Shown: positions 34,995 to 43,420, numbered from the stretch's first letter. The stretch: 64,000 nt of DNA from Streptomyces sp. Q6 (GCF_036967205.1 NZ_CP146022.1:3720001-3784000); one strand, 5' to 3'. Translations and numbers: made by a program. The notes: a model not told the origin generated them from the sequence alone.

Positions 34995-36357
34995 CCAGGG
35001 CCCCCGGCCGGCGCCGGATCACCAGCGACATCAGCGCCGCCATCGCGCAGAGCGCCCCCGACGCGTACCAGACCACGTCGTACGAGCCGAACACGTCCCG
35101 CGCCACGCCCCCGAGGACCGCGACCACGGCCGCGCCCACCTGGTGCGAGGCGAGCACCCAGCCGAAGACGATCGCGCTGTCCTCGCCGTAGTACTCCCGG
35201 CACAGGGCGATGGTCGGCGGGACGGTGGCGACCCAGTCGAGGCCGTAGAACACGATGAAGAAGAGCATCGGCGGGTGGACGGTCGGCGCGAGCAGCATCG
35301 GCAGGAAGAGCAGCGACACCCCGCGCAGCGCGTAGTACACGGCGAGCAGGCGCCGCGCCTCGAAGCGGTCGGTGAACCAGCCCGACGCGATCGTCCCCAC
35401 CACGTCGAAGACCCCGACCACCGCGAGCAGCGACGCCGCCGCGGGCACCGGCATCCCGTGGTCGTGCGCGGCGGGCACGAAGTGCGTCTTGACCAGGCCG
35501 TTCGTCGTGGCGCCGCAGATCGCGAACGTACCGGCGAGCAGCCAGAAGGGACCGGTGCGGGCGGCCCCGAACAGCACCCTCACCGCGCGCCGGGCCGCGC
35601 CCGGCACCGGAGCGGGCTTCGCCACGAACTCCTTCCCGCCGTACGGCTTCACGCCCACGTCGGCCGGGTGGTCGCGCAGCAGCAGCCAGACGAACGGGAC
35701 GACCACGAGGGCCGACAGGGCGACCGTGACGGCGGCGGGACGCCAGCCGTGCCGGTCCACGACCCACGCGAGCAGCGGCAGGAAGACGAGCTGCCCGGAG
35801 GCGCCCGCCGCGGTCAGGACGCCGGTCACCAGACCGCGCCGGGCGACGAACCAGCGGTTGGTCACGGTCGCGGCGAAGGCCAGCGCCATGGACCCGCTGC
35901 CGAGCCCGACCAGCACGCCCCAGTACAGGACGAGCTGCCAGGCCGCCGTCATCCACACGGTGAGCAGCGAGCCCGCCGCGATGACGGTGAGGGCGACGGC
36001 CACGACCCTGCGGATGCCGAAGCGGTCCATGAGCGCGGCGGCGAACGGCGCCATCAGCCCGTACAGGGCGAGGTTCACGGAGACCGCGAGGCCGATGGTG
36101 CCGCGCGACCAGCCGAAGCCGGTCACGGGGTCGTGCAGCGGCTCGATGAGGAGTCCGGGCAGTGACGCGAAGCCGGCGGCGCCGATGATCGTCACGAAGG
36201 TGACCGCGGCGACCGCCCAGGCCCGGTGCGGGCGCCCGCGCCGGAGGGCCGCTCCCGGCCGCGCGGCCGGCTCGACCGGCACAGCCGGTGCCGTGGGCTC
36301 CGTGGGTTCCGTGGGCTCCGTGGGCTCTGTCGGCTCGGAGGTCTGCGTCGTCGTCAC
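34984..36357 (-). CDS. MFS transporter, monocarboxylate-porter-like
   Basis: A 457-residue 12-helix transporter. After a cytoplasmic N-terminal tail made of Glu-Pro-Thr repeats comes VAAVTFVTIIGAAGFASLPG, then LMAPFAAALMDRFGIRRVVA (loop 2-3 motif). GWFTDRFEARRLLAVYYALR is the equivalent loop in the second half. The layout is that of the monocarboxylate/oxalate-formate branch. Import of the acid feeding the neighbouring CoA pathway is attractive but unproven, since its promoter lacks the CTGAC operator. It diverges from the GlxA-type regulator across 71 bp. Confidence 0.88.
   Translation of the reverse strand: MTTTQTSEPTEPTEPTEPTEPTAPAVPVEPAARPGAALRRGRPHRAWAVAAVTFVTIIGAAGFASLPGLLIEPLHDPVTGFGWSRGTIGLAVSVNLALYGLMAPFAAALMDRFGIRRVVAVALTVIAAGSLLTVWMTAAWQLVLYWGVLVGLGSGSMALAFAATVTNRWFVARRGLVTGVLTAAGASGQLVFLPLLAWVVDRHGWRPAAVTVALSALVVVPFVWLLLRDHPADVGVKPYGGKEFVAKPAPVPGAARRAVRVLFGAARTGPFWLLAGTFAICGATTNGLVKTHFVPAAHDHGMPVPAAASLLAVVGVFDVVGTIASGWFTDRFEARRLLAVYYALRGVSLLFLPMLLAPTVHPPMLFFIVFYGLDWVATVPPTIALCREYYGEDSAIVFGWVLASHQVGAAVVAVLGGVARDVFGSYDVVWYASGALCAMAALMSLVIRRRPGALASP
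36292..36336 (-). repeat. 9-bp tandem repeat encoding Glu-Pro-Thr units
   Basis: Five consecutive 9-mers (CGTGGGCTC with one or two substitutions; the last, TGTCGGCTC, is the most diverged) encode EPT repeats in the MFS N-terminal tail. The unit length keeps frame, so copy number could vary between strains without breaking the gene. Confidence 0.8.
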
Positions 36358-36428
36358 ATCAGAGAGCTTGGGGCAGCCGGGCCCGCCGAACGAGTGGCCT
36401 GAATGCCAGCCTTCGTTAGGATCGGGCC

Positions 36429-37433
36429 ATGAGTGGATCCCCGAGCGACTCCGTCCGCCACCGCGTGGCCGTGCTCGCCCTCGACGGCGTCATCCCGTTC
36501 GAACTCGGCATCCCGCACCGGATCTTCGGCCGCGCCCGGCATCCCACCACCGGCGAACCGCTGTACGAGGTGCTCACCTGCGCGGTCCGGGACGATTCCG
36601 GCCCCGTCCAGGCCGAGGCGGACTTCTCGATCATCACCCGGCACGGCCCGGACGCCCTGGGGACGGCGGACACGGTGATCGTCCCGGCCTCGTACGAACT
36701 GGGCCCCGTCCACGAGGAGGGCCGGCTCACCCCCGAGCTGGCCGCGGCGCTCGCGCACGTACGGCCGGGCACCCGCATGGTCTCGATCTGCACCGGCAGC
36801 TGGGTCCTGGCCGCCGCGGGCCTCCTGGACGGGCGGCCCGCCACCACGCACTGGGCCGACGCGGACGCCTTCCAGGCGATGTTCCCGTCCGTACGGGTCG
36901 ACGCCGACGTCCTGTTCGTCGACGACGGCGACGTGCTCACGTCGGCGGGCGTCGCCGCCGGCATCGACCTCTGCCTGCACCTGGTGCGCCGCGACCACGG
37001 CTCGGGCGTCGCCAACGACGTGGCCCGCCGCACGGTGGTGCCGCCGCACCGCGACGGCGGCCAGGCCCAGTACATCCAACGCCCGGTCCCCGAACCGCAG
37101 GTGGCGACCACGATGAACGCGCGCGCCTGGGCCCTCGGCCACCTCCACGAGCCGATCCAGCTGCGCGACATGGCCGAGCAGGAGGCCATGTCGGTCCGCA
37201 CCTTCACGCGCCGCTTCCGCGAGGAGGTGGGCGTCAGCCCGGGGCAGTGGCTCACCCGGCAGCGCGTCGAGCGCGCCCGCCACCTGCTGGAGTCCTCGGC
37301 GCTGCCCATCGACCAGGTGGCCCATGACGCCGGTTTCGGCACCGCCCAGTCGATGCGGCAGCATCTCCAGACGGCGCTCGGCGTGACGCCACGGGCGTAC
37401 CGGGCGACGTTCCGCCGCCTCCCGGGCGAGTGA
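36429..37433 (+). CDS. GlxA-family AraC-type regulator with DJ-1/PfpI domain
   Basis: A 334-residue regulator. The N-terminal class I glutamine-amidotransferase-like domain (HRVAVLALDGVIPFELGIPH) has the nucleophile-elbow Cys in MVSICTGSWVLAAAG and the following His in ATTHWADADAF. The C-terminal AraC pair of HTHs reads LRDMAEQEAMSVRTFTRRFR and PIDQVAHDAGFGTAQSMRQH. GlxA proteins usually regulate amine, amino-acid or small-acid metabolism; none is proven enzymatic. The divergent MFS gene 71 bp away is the natural target. A perfect hairpin follows the stop. Confidence 0.9.
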   Translation: MSGSPSDSVRHRVAVLALDGVIPFELGIPHRIFGRARHPTTGEPLYEVLTCAVRDDSGPVQAEADFSIITRHGPDALGTADTVIVPASYELGPVHEEGRLTPELAAALAHVRPGTRMVSICTGSWVLAAAGLLDGRPATTHWADADAFQAMFPSVRVDADVLFVDDGDVLTSAGVAAGIDLCLHLVRRDHGSGVANDVARRTVVPPHRDGGQAQYIQRPVPEPQVATTMNARAWALGHLHEPIQLRDMAEQEAMSVRTFTRRFREEVGVSPGQWLTRQRVERARHLLESSALPIDQVAHDAGFGTAQSMRQHLQTALGVTPRAYRATFRRLPGE

Positions 37434-37462
37434 CTCCCGTACGCGTGGCCCCCGTACGGGAG
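37434..37462. terminator. Bidirectional stem-loop between GlxA-type and SnoaL-like genes
   Basis: CTCCCGTACG (37434-37443) pairs perfectly over 10 bp with CGTACGGGAG (37453-37462), loop of 9. It starts directly after the GlxA-type stop and lies 4 bp before the convergent stop. Confidence 0.75.
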
Positions 37463-37466
37463 GAGG

Positions 37467-38111
37467 TCAGTGCGCGACCGGGCAGCCCCCGGTCAGCTTC
37501 CCGAGGAACGCGTTCGGGTCGTAGAAGTGCTCGACCTCCAGGAGCCGCAGGTCGTCGCTGACCTTCGCGACGCTCACACCGAACATCTCGATCTTCTCGC
37601 CGGTCGACTCGAAGCCCTTGTACGTGCCGTCGAAGGTGCCCCAGTGGCGCCACTTGAAGGTGATGGTCGGCGGCCCGGACAGGACCTCGGTGACCTCCCA
37701 GAAGAAGCCGCCGGGAAAGGCCGTGTGGAAGACGTCGTGCGAGGACTCGAAGGTCTCGTCGCCGTAGAAGACGCTGTCGCCGATGAGGATGTTGTAACTG
37801 CCGCGGTCCACGATGTCCGCGGCGTCCGCCCACGGGCCGCCGTTGGCCCTCGTACGGAACCGCTCCGAGACCATCGAGACCCAGGTCGCGGGGTCGTGCT
37901 TGTGCGAGACCTCCATCTCGAAGACCTGCACGACGCCCTCGACGATCGCCTCCAGCGAGCCGGGGGCGTGTTCGGTGGTGCGCTGGGCCGGCATGTCCGT
38001 GTGCGAGAGGTGGTAGTCGGGCGCCTCCTCCCGCCAGTCGGACGGGTCCGCGGCGGCGATCACCGCGGACCGGCCCTGGAGCCACAGCGGGGGCAGAGCT
38101 GCTTCCGGCAT
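37467..38111 (-). CDS. SnoaL / NTF2-like fold protein
   Basis: A 214-residue cytoplasmic protein with an NTF2-like cone fold in its C-terminal two thirds: SLEAIVEGVVQVFEMEVSHK (first helix), DSVFYGDETFESSHDVFHTA, FKWRHWGTFDGTYKGFESTG and MFGVSVAKVSDDLRLLEVEH. The segment HWGTFDG and the terminal FYDPNAFLGKL resemble ester-cyclase/SnoaL enzymes and related lyases. It could isomerise or cyclise a small ketone or ester; I cannot assign a substrate. Upstream is a 213-bp AT-richer gap containing the palindrome ACCGAAC-AA-GTTCGGT. Confidence 0.75.
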   Translation of the reverse strand: MPEAALPPLWLQGRSAVIAAADPSDWREEAPDYHLSHTDMPAQRTTEHAPGSLEAIVEGVVQVFEMEVSHKHDPATWVSMVSERFRTRANGGPWADAADIVDRGSYNILIGDSVFYGDETFESSHDVFHTAFPGGFFWEVTEVLSGPPTITFKWRHWGTFDGTYKGFESTGEKIEMFGVSVAKVSDDLRLLEVEHFYDPNAFLGKLTGGCPVAH

Positions 38112-38152
38112 GAAAGTGAACCCTTCAGGGATACGAGCACGAAGCGAGCAGT

Positions 38153-38168
38153 ACCGAACAAGTTCGGT
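38153..38168. promoter_or_regulatory. Palindrome ACCGAAC-AA-GTTCGGT upstream of the SnoaL-like gene
   Basis: Perfect 7+2+7 inverted repeat 42 bp upstream of the SnoaL-like start, in a stretch otherwise lacking features. It differs from the CTGAC operator and is probably the site of a separate regulator. Confidence 0.55.
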
Positions 38169-38324
38169 CGCTGAGATGCTGAAAGGCGACCGGAGACATA
38201 CTCATTCGGCCACACTTTCTACACAACCCGTCCGCACTCAATCCACAGCCCCAACTCCCCACTCTTTACGGGCACTTAACGCGCCGCACTCACTCCGCAC
38301 GCCATCCGAAACGGAACGCTCCGC

Positions 38325-39374
38325 TCAGAACGTCAGCACCCCCCGCGCCACCCGCCCCGCCTCCGCGTCCTCGACCGCCTTGCCGAACTCCTCCACGGGA
38401 TACGTCCGCGTCACCAGCTCGTCCAGGAGCAGCCGGCCCCGCGCGTACAGATCGGCATACAGCTTGATGTCGCGCTGCGGTCGCGACGAGCCGTACCGGC
38501 AGCCGAGCACCGACTTGTCCAGGAAGAGCTGGGCCGGCACGAACGACGCCTCCGCGTCGGCCGCGGGCATCCCGAGCAGCACCGCCTGCCCGTGCCGGTC
38601 GAGCAGGTCGATCGCGGCCCGCACGAGCTCGACCCGCCCCACGCACTCGAAGACGTGGTCGGCCCCCTCGGGCAGCACGCCGCGCACCTCGCCGACGTCC
38701 GTGAGGAACTCGGTCGCCCCGAACCGCCGCGCCACCTCCTCCTTCGCCGGGTTCGCGTCGACGGCGACGATCTTCAACGCCCCCGCGATCCGGGCCCCTT
38801 GGAGCACGTTGAGGCCGACGCCGCCGGTGCCGATGACGACGACGGAGTCACCCCGGTCGACCCGCGCCCGGTTCAGCACGGCGCCGACGCCCGTCAGGAC
38901 GCCGCAGCCGATCAGCGCGGCCGATGTCAGCGGCAGCTCCTTCGGGATCTTCACCGCCTGGACGGCCTTCACGACGGTGCGCTCGGCGAACGCCGAGTTC
39001 GACGCGAACTGGTAGACGGGGTCGCCGCCGCGCGAGAACGGCTGCCCCGGCATCCCGATCGCCTTGCGGCACATGGTCGGCCGGCCCCGGTCGCACTCCG
39101 CGCAGGCCCCGCAGTTGGCGAGGGTGGACAGCGAGACGTGGTCGCCGGGCACCACATGGCTCACGCCGGCGCCGACCTCCTCCACCACACCGGCGCCCTC
39201 GTGCCCGAGCACCACGGGCCGCGGGAACGGGATCGTCCCGTCGATCACCGACAGGTCGCTGTGGCACAGACCGGCCGCCGCGACCGAGACGAGCACCTCC
39301 CCCGGGCCCGGCTCACGTATCTCCAAGTCATCGACCACGACGGCCTGTTGACCGTCGAAGAGAACACCCCTCAC
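38325..39374 (-). CDS. Zinc-dependent medium-chain alcohol dehydrogenase
   Basis: A 349-residue MDR dehydrogenase. The catalytic zinc ligands are in GLCHSDLS and LGHEGAGVVEEV plus a later Cys in GCGVLTG; the structural zinc has four Cys in NCGACAECDRGRPTMC. The NAD Rossmann motif is VIGTGGVGLNVLQGARIAG. It resembles the FadB4/AdhD-type or formaldehyde-dehydrogenase-like branch that uses large alcohols. The start is GTG 39374, which overlaps the previous stop (GTGA) behind GGGAGG. It is the last gene of the SDR-FadE-ADH operon and may oxidise a pathway alcohol. Confidence 0.9.
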   Translation of the reverse strand: MRGVLFDGQQAVVVDDLEIREPGPGEVLVSVAAAGLCHSDLSVIDGTIPFPRPVVLGHEGAGVVEEVGAGVSHVVPGDHVSLSTLANCGACAECDRGRPTMCRKAIGMPGQPFSRGGDPVYQFASNSAFAERTVVKAVQAVKIPKELPLTSAALIGCGVLTGVGAVLNRARVDRGDSVVVIGTGGVGLNVLQGARIAGALKIVAVDANPAKEEVARRFGATEFLTDVGEVRGVLPEGADHVFECVGRVELVRAAIDLLDRHGQAVLLGMPAADAEASFVPAQLFLDKSVLGCRYGSSRPQRDIKLYADLYARGRLLLDELVTRTYPVEEFGKAVEDAEAGRVARGVLTF

Positions 39375-40585
39375 GACGACGCCTCCCTCGGCTGATCCTT
39401 CGGCTGGTCCTTCGGAAGACCGAGCACGCGCTCGGCGATGATGGTGCGCTGGATCTCGTCCGAGCCGCCGTAGACGGTGTCGGCCCGGCTGAACAGGAAC
39501 AGCCGCTGCTGTTCGTCGAGTTCGTACGGAGCGTCGGCCGTCCAGTCGCCGGGCCCGACGGCCGCCGCGGGCCCGCGCACCCGCAGCGCCAGCTCGCCGA
39601 GCCGCTGGTGCCAGCCGCCCCAGAGCAGCTTGGCGACGCTCGGCGCCCCGGCGTCCGGCGCGCCGCCGAGGGTGCGCAGCGCGTTCCACCGCATGGTCCG
39701 CAGCTCGGCCCAGAGCCGTACGATCCGGTCCGCGATCACCGGATCGCGCACCGCCCCCGATCCGACGGCGGCCCGCACGACGGCCCGCAGTTCCTCCTCG
39801 AACCCGATCTGCTGGGCGAGCGTCGACACGCCGCGCTCGAAGGCGAGCAGCCCCATGGCGACCCGCCATCCGTTGCCCTCGCCGCCGACGACGCCCACCG
39901 CGCGGGCCCCGTCGAAGAAGACCTCGTTGAACTCGCTGGTCCCGGTCAGCTGCCGGATCGGCCGTACGTCGACGCGCCCCGGCTGGTCCATGGGCACCAG
40001 CAGGAACGACAGGCCGTGGTGGCGGCGCGAGCCGGGTTCGGTGCGCGCGAGCACGAAGCACCAGTCGGCCTCGTGCGCGAGCGACGTCCACACCTTCTGC
40101 CCGGTGACCCGCCAGTGCCCGTCGCCGTCCCGCTCGGCGGCCGTGCGCAGCGAGGCGAGGTCGGACCCGGCGCCGGGCTCGCTGTACCCCTGGCACCACA
40201 ACTCCTCGCCGCGCGCGATCGGCGGCAGGAAGCGGCGCCGCTGCTCCTCGTCCCCGTACGCGAGCAGGGTCGGGGCCAGCAGGTTCTCGCCGATGTGCCC
40301 GGAGCGGCCCGGCGCCCTGACCCGCGCGTACTCCTCGGCCCAGACGACCTGCTGGGTGAGCGTGGCGACCCGGTTGCCGTAGCCGGCCCGGCCCCAGCCG
40401 AGTCCGATCCAGCCGCCCTCGCCCAACTCCCGCTCCCAGGCGCGCCGTTCCGCCGTGCCCTCGTGCTCGCTGCCCGGTCCGCCGCGCCCCACGGCGCCCG
40501 CGAACCGCCCGACGAGATGTTTCTCCAGCCACTCCCGCGCCTCGCGCCGGAAGACCTCGTCGTCCTCCCCGAAACCGAACTCCAC
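39371..40585 (-). CDS. Acyl-CoA dehydrogenase, FadE29-like subunit
   Basis: A 404-residue acyl-CoA dehydrogenase. FAD-binding beta-domain residues are in LWCQGYSEPGAGSDLASLRT and HWRVTGQKVWTSLAHEADWC; the C-terminal region is DTVYGGSDEIQRTIIAERVL. The canonical catalytic Glu of MCAD (YEG before the QIQ segment) is replaced by Gly, as in heteromeric steroid dehydrogenases where the base comes from another position or subunit. No FadE28-like gene adjoins it; the one at 19108 is a possible partner (inference). Middle gene of the SDR-FadE-ADH operon, 13 bp after the SDR gene. Confidence 0.92.
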   Translation of the reverse strand: MEFGFGEDDEVFRREAREWLEKHLVGRFAGAVGRGGPGSEHEGTAERRAWERELGEGGWIGLGWGRAGYGNRVATLTQQVVWAEEYARVRAPGRSGHIGENLLAPTLLAYGDEEQRRRFLPPIARGEELWCQGYSEPGAGSDLASLRTAAERDGDGHWRVTGQKVWTSLAHEADWCFVLARTEPGSRRHHGLSFLLVPMDQPGRVDVRPIRQLTGTSEFNEVFFDGARAVGVVGGEGNGWRVAMGLLAFERGVSTLAQQIGFEEELRAVVRAAVGSGAVRDPVIADRIVRLWAELRTMRWNALRTLGGAPDAGAPSVAKLLWGGWHQRLGELALRVRGPAAAVGPGDWTADAPYELDEQQRLFLFSRADTVYGGSDEIQRTIIAERVLGLPKDQPKDQPREASS

Positions 40586-40598
40586 GCCGCGCCCCCTG

Positions 40599-41513
40599 TC
40601 AGCCGTTGGGTCGTTCCTTGGCCGCGGCGGCCCGTGCCATCTCCTCCAGGCGTGCCAGCATCGGCATGGGGTCGGTCCCGACGGTCCCCGGCAGGAAGTC
40701 CGCGATCCGCTCCGGCGTCCAGGCCCCGCCCTCCGCGTACCCGGCGCGCAGTTCGCGCGGCTGCGCCCAGACGGCGATCTTCGGTCCGGCCACCGTGTAG
40801 ACCTGCCCGGTGATCTTCTCGTCGCGGGCCCGCTCGCTGAGCAGGTAGACGACGAGCGCGGCGACGTCCTCGGGCTCCCCGATCTCCTTGAGCTCCATCG
40901 GCACGTTGGCCGACATCCGCGTACGGGCGACGGGCGCCACGGCGTTGGCCGTCACCCCGTACTTGTGCAGTCCGAGGGCGGCGCTGCGCACCAGCGAGAT
41001 GATGCCGCCCTTGGCCGCGCTGTAGTTGGCCTGCGCGACGGACCCCTGGTGATTCCCGCTGGTGAACCCGATCAGGGTGCCGGTGCCCTGCTTGCGCATG
41101 ACGGCGGACGCGGCCCGGAACACGGTGAACGTGCCCTTCAGATGGGTGGCGACGACCGGGTCCCACTCGTCCTCGGACATGTTGAACAGCATCCGCTCAC
41201 GCAGGATCCCGGCGACGCACACCACCCCGTCGAGCCGCCCGAACTCGCCGACGGCGGTGTCCACGACGCGCTGCCCGCCCGCCATGGTGGACACGTCGTC
41301 GGCGACGGCGACCGCGCTGCCGCCCGCGGCCTCGATCTCCTTGACGACGCCGAGCGCCACGTCGGAGGTGGGCTCGCCGCCCTCGATGGACACCCCGTAG
41401 TCGTTGACGACGACCTTCGCGCCCTCGGCGGCGCACGCGAGCGCCACCGCGCGGCCTATGCCGCGCCCCGCCCCCGTCACGGCGACGACCTTGCCTGCCA
41501 AGAAGTTCCCCAC
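40599..41513 (-). CDS. Short-chain dehydrogenase, MFE-2-like hydroxyacyl-CoA dehydrogenase
   Basis: A 304-residue SDR. The NAD motif is VVAVTGAGRGIGRAVALACA, the acidic residue after beta-2 is in VVVNDYGVSIEG, catalytic Ser lies in LIGFTSGNHQG and Tyr-Lys in ANYSAAKGGIISLVRS. The GVSIEGGEPTSDVALGVVKE insertion is typical of the peroxisomal multifunctional-enzyme type 2 (hydroxyacyl-CoA dehydrogenase) branch. In a beta-oxidation pathway it would oxidise the 3-hydroxyacyl-CoA. First gene of a three-gene operon, divergent from the cyclase gene, with operator sites in the shared 101-bp region. Confidence 0.92.
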   Translation of the reverse strand: MGNFLAGKVVAVTGAGRGIGRAVALACAAEGAKVVVNDYGVSIEGGEPTSDVALGVVKEIEAAGGSAVAVADDVSTMAGGQRVVDTAVGEFGRLDGVVCVAGILRERMLFNMSEDEWDPVVATHLKGTFTVFRAASAVMRKQGTGTLIGFTSGNHQGSVAQANYSAAKGGIISLVRSAALGLHKYGVTANAVAPVARTRMSANVPMELKEIGEPEDVAALVVYLLSERARDEKITGQVYTVAGPKIAVWAQPRELRAGYAEGGAWTPERIADFLPGTVGTDPMPMLARLEEMARAAAAKERPNG

Positions 41514-41535
41514 GCCCGGCCCCTTCCCGCGGTTT

Positions 41536-41550
41536 CTGACGACCCGTTAG
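41536..41550. promoter_or_regulatory. CTGAC-N5-GTCAG operator, site 9
   Basis: CTGACGACCCGTTAG, one mismatch (C to T in the right arm). It lies 22 bp before the SDR start and 64 bp before the cyclase start. Confidence 0.65.
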
Positions 41551-41569
41551 ATTTCACTCTGCTGCGGAT

Positions 41570-41584
41570 TCTACGACCCGTCAG
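41570..41584. promoter_or_regulatory. Degenerate partner site 10 (intact right half)
   Basis: TCTACGACCCGTCAG retains the right half-site and ACGACC core of site 9 but has a degenerate left arm. Centre spacing from site 9 is 34 bp. It lies 30 bp before the cyclase start. Confidence 0.4.
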
Positions 41585-41614
41585 ATACCGGAACACAAGA
41601 CCCGGGAGGACCCG

Positions 41615-42541
41615 ATGCCCCTGCCCGCCGAGTTCCATGACATCGCCAAACGCGTGAACAACTGGGGGCGTTGGGGGGACGCCGACGAGATCGGCACCCT
41701 GAACCTGGTCACCGACGAGGTCGTGCGCGCGGCCGCCGGAGAGGTCCGCACGGGCCGCCGGGTCCCGCTGGCGCTGCCCCTGAAGGAGGACGGCGTCCAG
41801 TCCGGCATGATCCCGGGCCGGGTCAATCCGCTGCACACCATGGTCCAGATCAACCAGGAGATCTTCGGCCCGGGGACGGTGGCCTGCAGCGACGACGCCG
41901 TGACGATGGGGCTCCAGGCCGCCACCCACTGGGACGCGCTCACCCACGTCTCGCACTCTGGCCGGCTCTACAACGGCCGCCCGGCGTCAACCATCACGGC
42001 GCACGGCGGCTCGGAGTTCAGCGGCATCGACAAGGCCCCGTACATCGTCTCGCGCGGCGTCCTGCTCGACGTGGCGGCGGCCAAGGGCCTCGACCGGCTC
42101 CCCGGCGACCACGCCGTCACCCCCGAAGACCTGGACGAGGCGGCCGAGTTCGGGCGGGTGGAGGTGCGGGCGGGCGACATCGTCCTGGTCCGCACCGGAC
42201 AGGTGCAGGTGTACCTGGCGGGCGACAAGCACGCGTACGGCTATCCGTCCCCGGGCCTGTCGGTCCGTACGCCGGAGTGGTTCCACGCCCACGACGTGGC
42301 GGCCGTCGCCAACGACACCCTGACCTTCGAGATCTTCCCGCCGGAGATCGAGGATCTGTGGCTGCCGGTGCACGCCCTCGACCTGGTGGAGATGGGCATG
42401 CTCCAGGGCCAGAACTGGAATCTCGAATCCCTGTCCACAGCCTGTGGACAGGAGTCGCGCTATTCCTTCCTGCTCTCGGCGATGCCCGAGCCCTTCCAGG
42501 GGGCCACGGGCACCCCGGTCGCGCCGGTGGCGATCCTGTAG
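41615..42541 (+). CDS. Cyclase-family (kynurenine formamidase-like) metal hydrolase
   Basis: A 308-residue hydrolase of the cyclase family (PF04199 fold). The metal-binding signature is THWDALTHVSH (residues 104-114), the family HxxDxxxH motif. YIVSRGVLLDVAAAKGLDRL and VEVRAGDIVLVRTGQ are typical of the core. Members cleave formamides, isatin or alicyclic amides and esters; in actinobacterial catabolic clusters they may open rings. The start follows GGGAGGA. It is controlled from the divergent region with sites 9 and 10. A 21-bp perfect palindrome with DnaA-box-like halves lies inside the coding sequence at 42431-42451. Confidence 0.9.
   Translation: MPLPAEFHDIAKRVNNWGRWGDADEIGTLNLVTDEVVRAAAGEVRTGRRVPLALPLKEDGVQSGMIPGRVNPLHTMVQINQEIFGPGTVACSDDAVTMGLQAATHWDALTHVSHSGRLYNGRPASTITAHGGSEFSGIDKAPYIVSRGVLLDVAAAKGLDRLPGDHAVTPEDLDEAAEFGRVEVRAGDIVLVRTGQVQVYLAGDKHAYGYPSPGLSVRTPEWFHAHDVAAVANDTLTFEIFPPEIEDLWLPVHALDLVEMGMLQGQNWNLESLSTACGQESRYSFLLSAMPEPFQGATGTPVAPVAIL
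42431..42451. repeat. Intragenic 21-bp palindrome with paired DnaA-box-like halves
   Basis: CTGTCCACAG-C-CTGTGGACAG is a perfect 10+1+10 palindrome. Each half contains TGTCCACA, one base short of the Streptomyces DnaA box TTGTCCACA. It lies in the 3' part of the cyclase gene. Confidence 0.7.
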
Positions 42542-42835
42542 CCACCGCGTGCGACCTGCCTACGGCGAGGCCCCGTCACCCGACCCCCGGGACAGCGGAG
42601 CCGCACCATAGGACGACCCACACTCGCCGAGGGCCCCCGTCACAAGGACCCTCGACGTCCCCTCGCAGCGAATCGCTGAACACAAGCGTGATCAAACGGA
42701 CACGCGGCGTCAACACCCGTCCGGGGATTTGCCGTTCATGTGCCTATTGTTCCGGCGCGCACTGAAGCATTGGGCAGGGGTGAACGCGGCGCATTCACGC
42801 CGGGTCCTCCGGGAAGGCGCCGGGGGCGCCGCGCC
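42542..42835. other. 294-bp non-coding gap after the cyclase gene
   Basis: No reading frame looks protein-like. The centre (42665-42765) is relatively AT-rich (GCGTGATCAAACGGACACG; GATTTGCCGTTCATGTGCCT), as promoters often are, but no oriented gene follows on the plus strand. The right end holds the hairpin at 42816-42830. Confidence 0.5.
42816..42830 (-). terminator. Hairpin downstream of the RsbW-like gene
   Basis: GGCGCC (42816-42821) and GGCGCC (42825-42830) pair around a 3-base loop, 6 bp beyond the stop of the minus-strand RsbW-like gene. Confidence 0.4.
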
Positions 42836-43354
42836 TCACACCGCCTCGAAGGCCACACCGTCGTAGGCGACGCCCTCGTACGTGACGCTCCGGTACGCGG
42901 CGCCTTCACGCGTCGCGTCCGCGTACCCGGACCCGGCTCCCGTGGTGGCCGCGCTCCGGTCGATCTCGCACCAGATGGTCTTGCCCGCGTCCTCCGCGCA
43001 CCAGCCCCAGCGGTCGGCGAGCCCCTCGACGAGTTCCAGACCCCGTCCGTTGGTCTCGTCGCCCTCCGCGTGCCGAGGCGTCGGCGGGCGCGTACTGGCG
43101 TCGGCCACCTCCACCCGCACGGTGCCGGGACAGCGCTCCTGGACGCCGGGCAGCACCATCCGCAGGACCGCGGGGCGGCCGGTGTGCACCACCGCGTTGG
43201 TGACCAGCTCGGACACGATCAGGATCAGCGTCTCGGCCAACGGCTCGTCGGCCTCTATCCCCGACCCGGCGAGGCGCGAGCGCGCCCACCTGCGAGCCCG
43301 CCCCACCTCCGCGGGGTCGGCTCCGACCTTCAGTTGAACCTGAAGCACCTGCAC
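42836..43354 (-). CDS. RsbW-like ATP-binding regulatory protein
   Basis: A 172-residue GHKL ATPase of the anti-sigma-factor kinase type. The N box is SELVTNAVVHTGRPAVLRMV (Asn53), G1 is VEVADASTRPPTPRH and G2 is NGRGLELVEGLADRWGW; KTIWCEI closes the fold. The C-terminal ~35 residues are a Tyr/Gly/Ala-rich tail with repeats (YRSVTYEGVAYDGVAFEAV). Streptomyces has dozens of these proteins; each binds a sigma factor or partner STAS protein, and the STAS gene at 49394 is a possible but unproven partner. A 17-bp palindrome lies 67 bp upstream. It carries no CTGAC operator. Confidence 0.85.
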   Translation of the reverse strand: MQVLQVQLKVGADPAEVGRARRWARSRLAGSGIEADEPLAETLILIVSELVTNAVVHTGRPAVLRMVLPGVQERCPGTVRVEVADASTRPPTPRHAEGDETNGRGLELVEGLADRWGWCAEDAGKTIWCEIDRSAATTGAGSGYADATREGAAYRSVTYEGVAYDGVAFEAV

Positions 43355-43420
43355 CGCTCACACCATCCGAACCGGCGGACACATCGCCTCGCGCCACTGA
43401 CCATGCTGGCCACTGAAGAG

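Noticed and set aside
38325-40532. 735-codon open frame suggesting a FadE-ADH fusion
   Set aside because: The upstream part is out of frame with the real FadE gene; the ADH starts at GTG 39374, overlapping the FadE stop.
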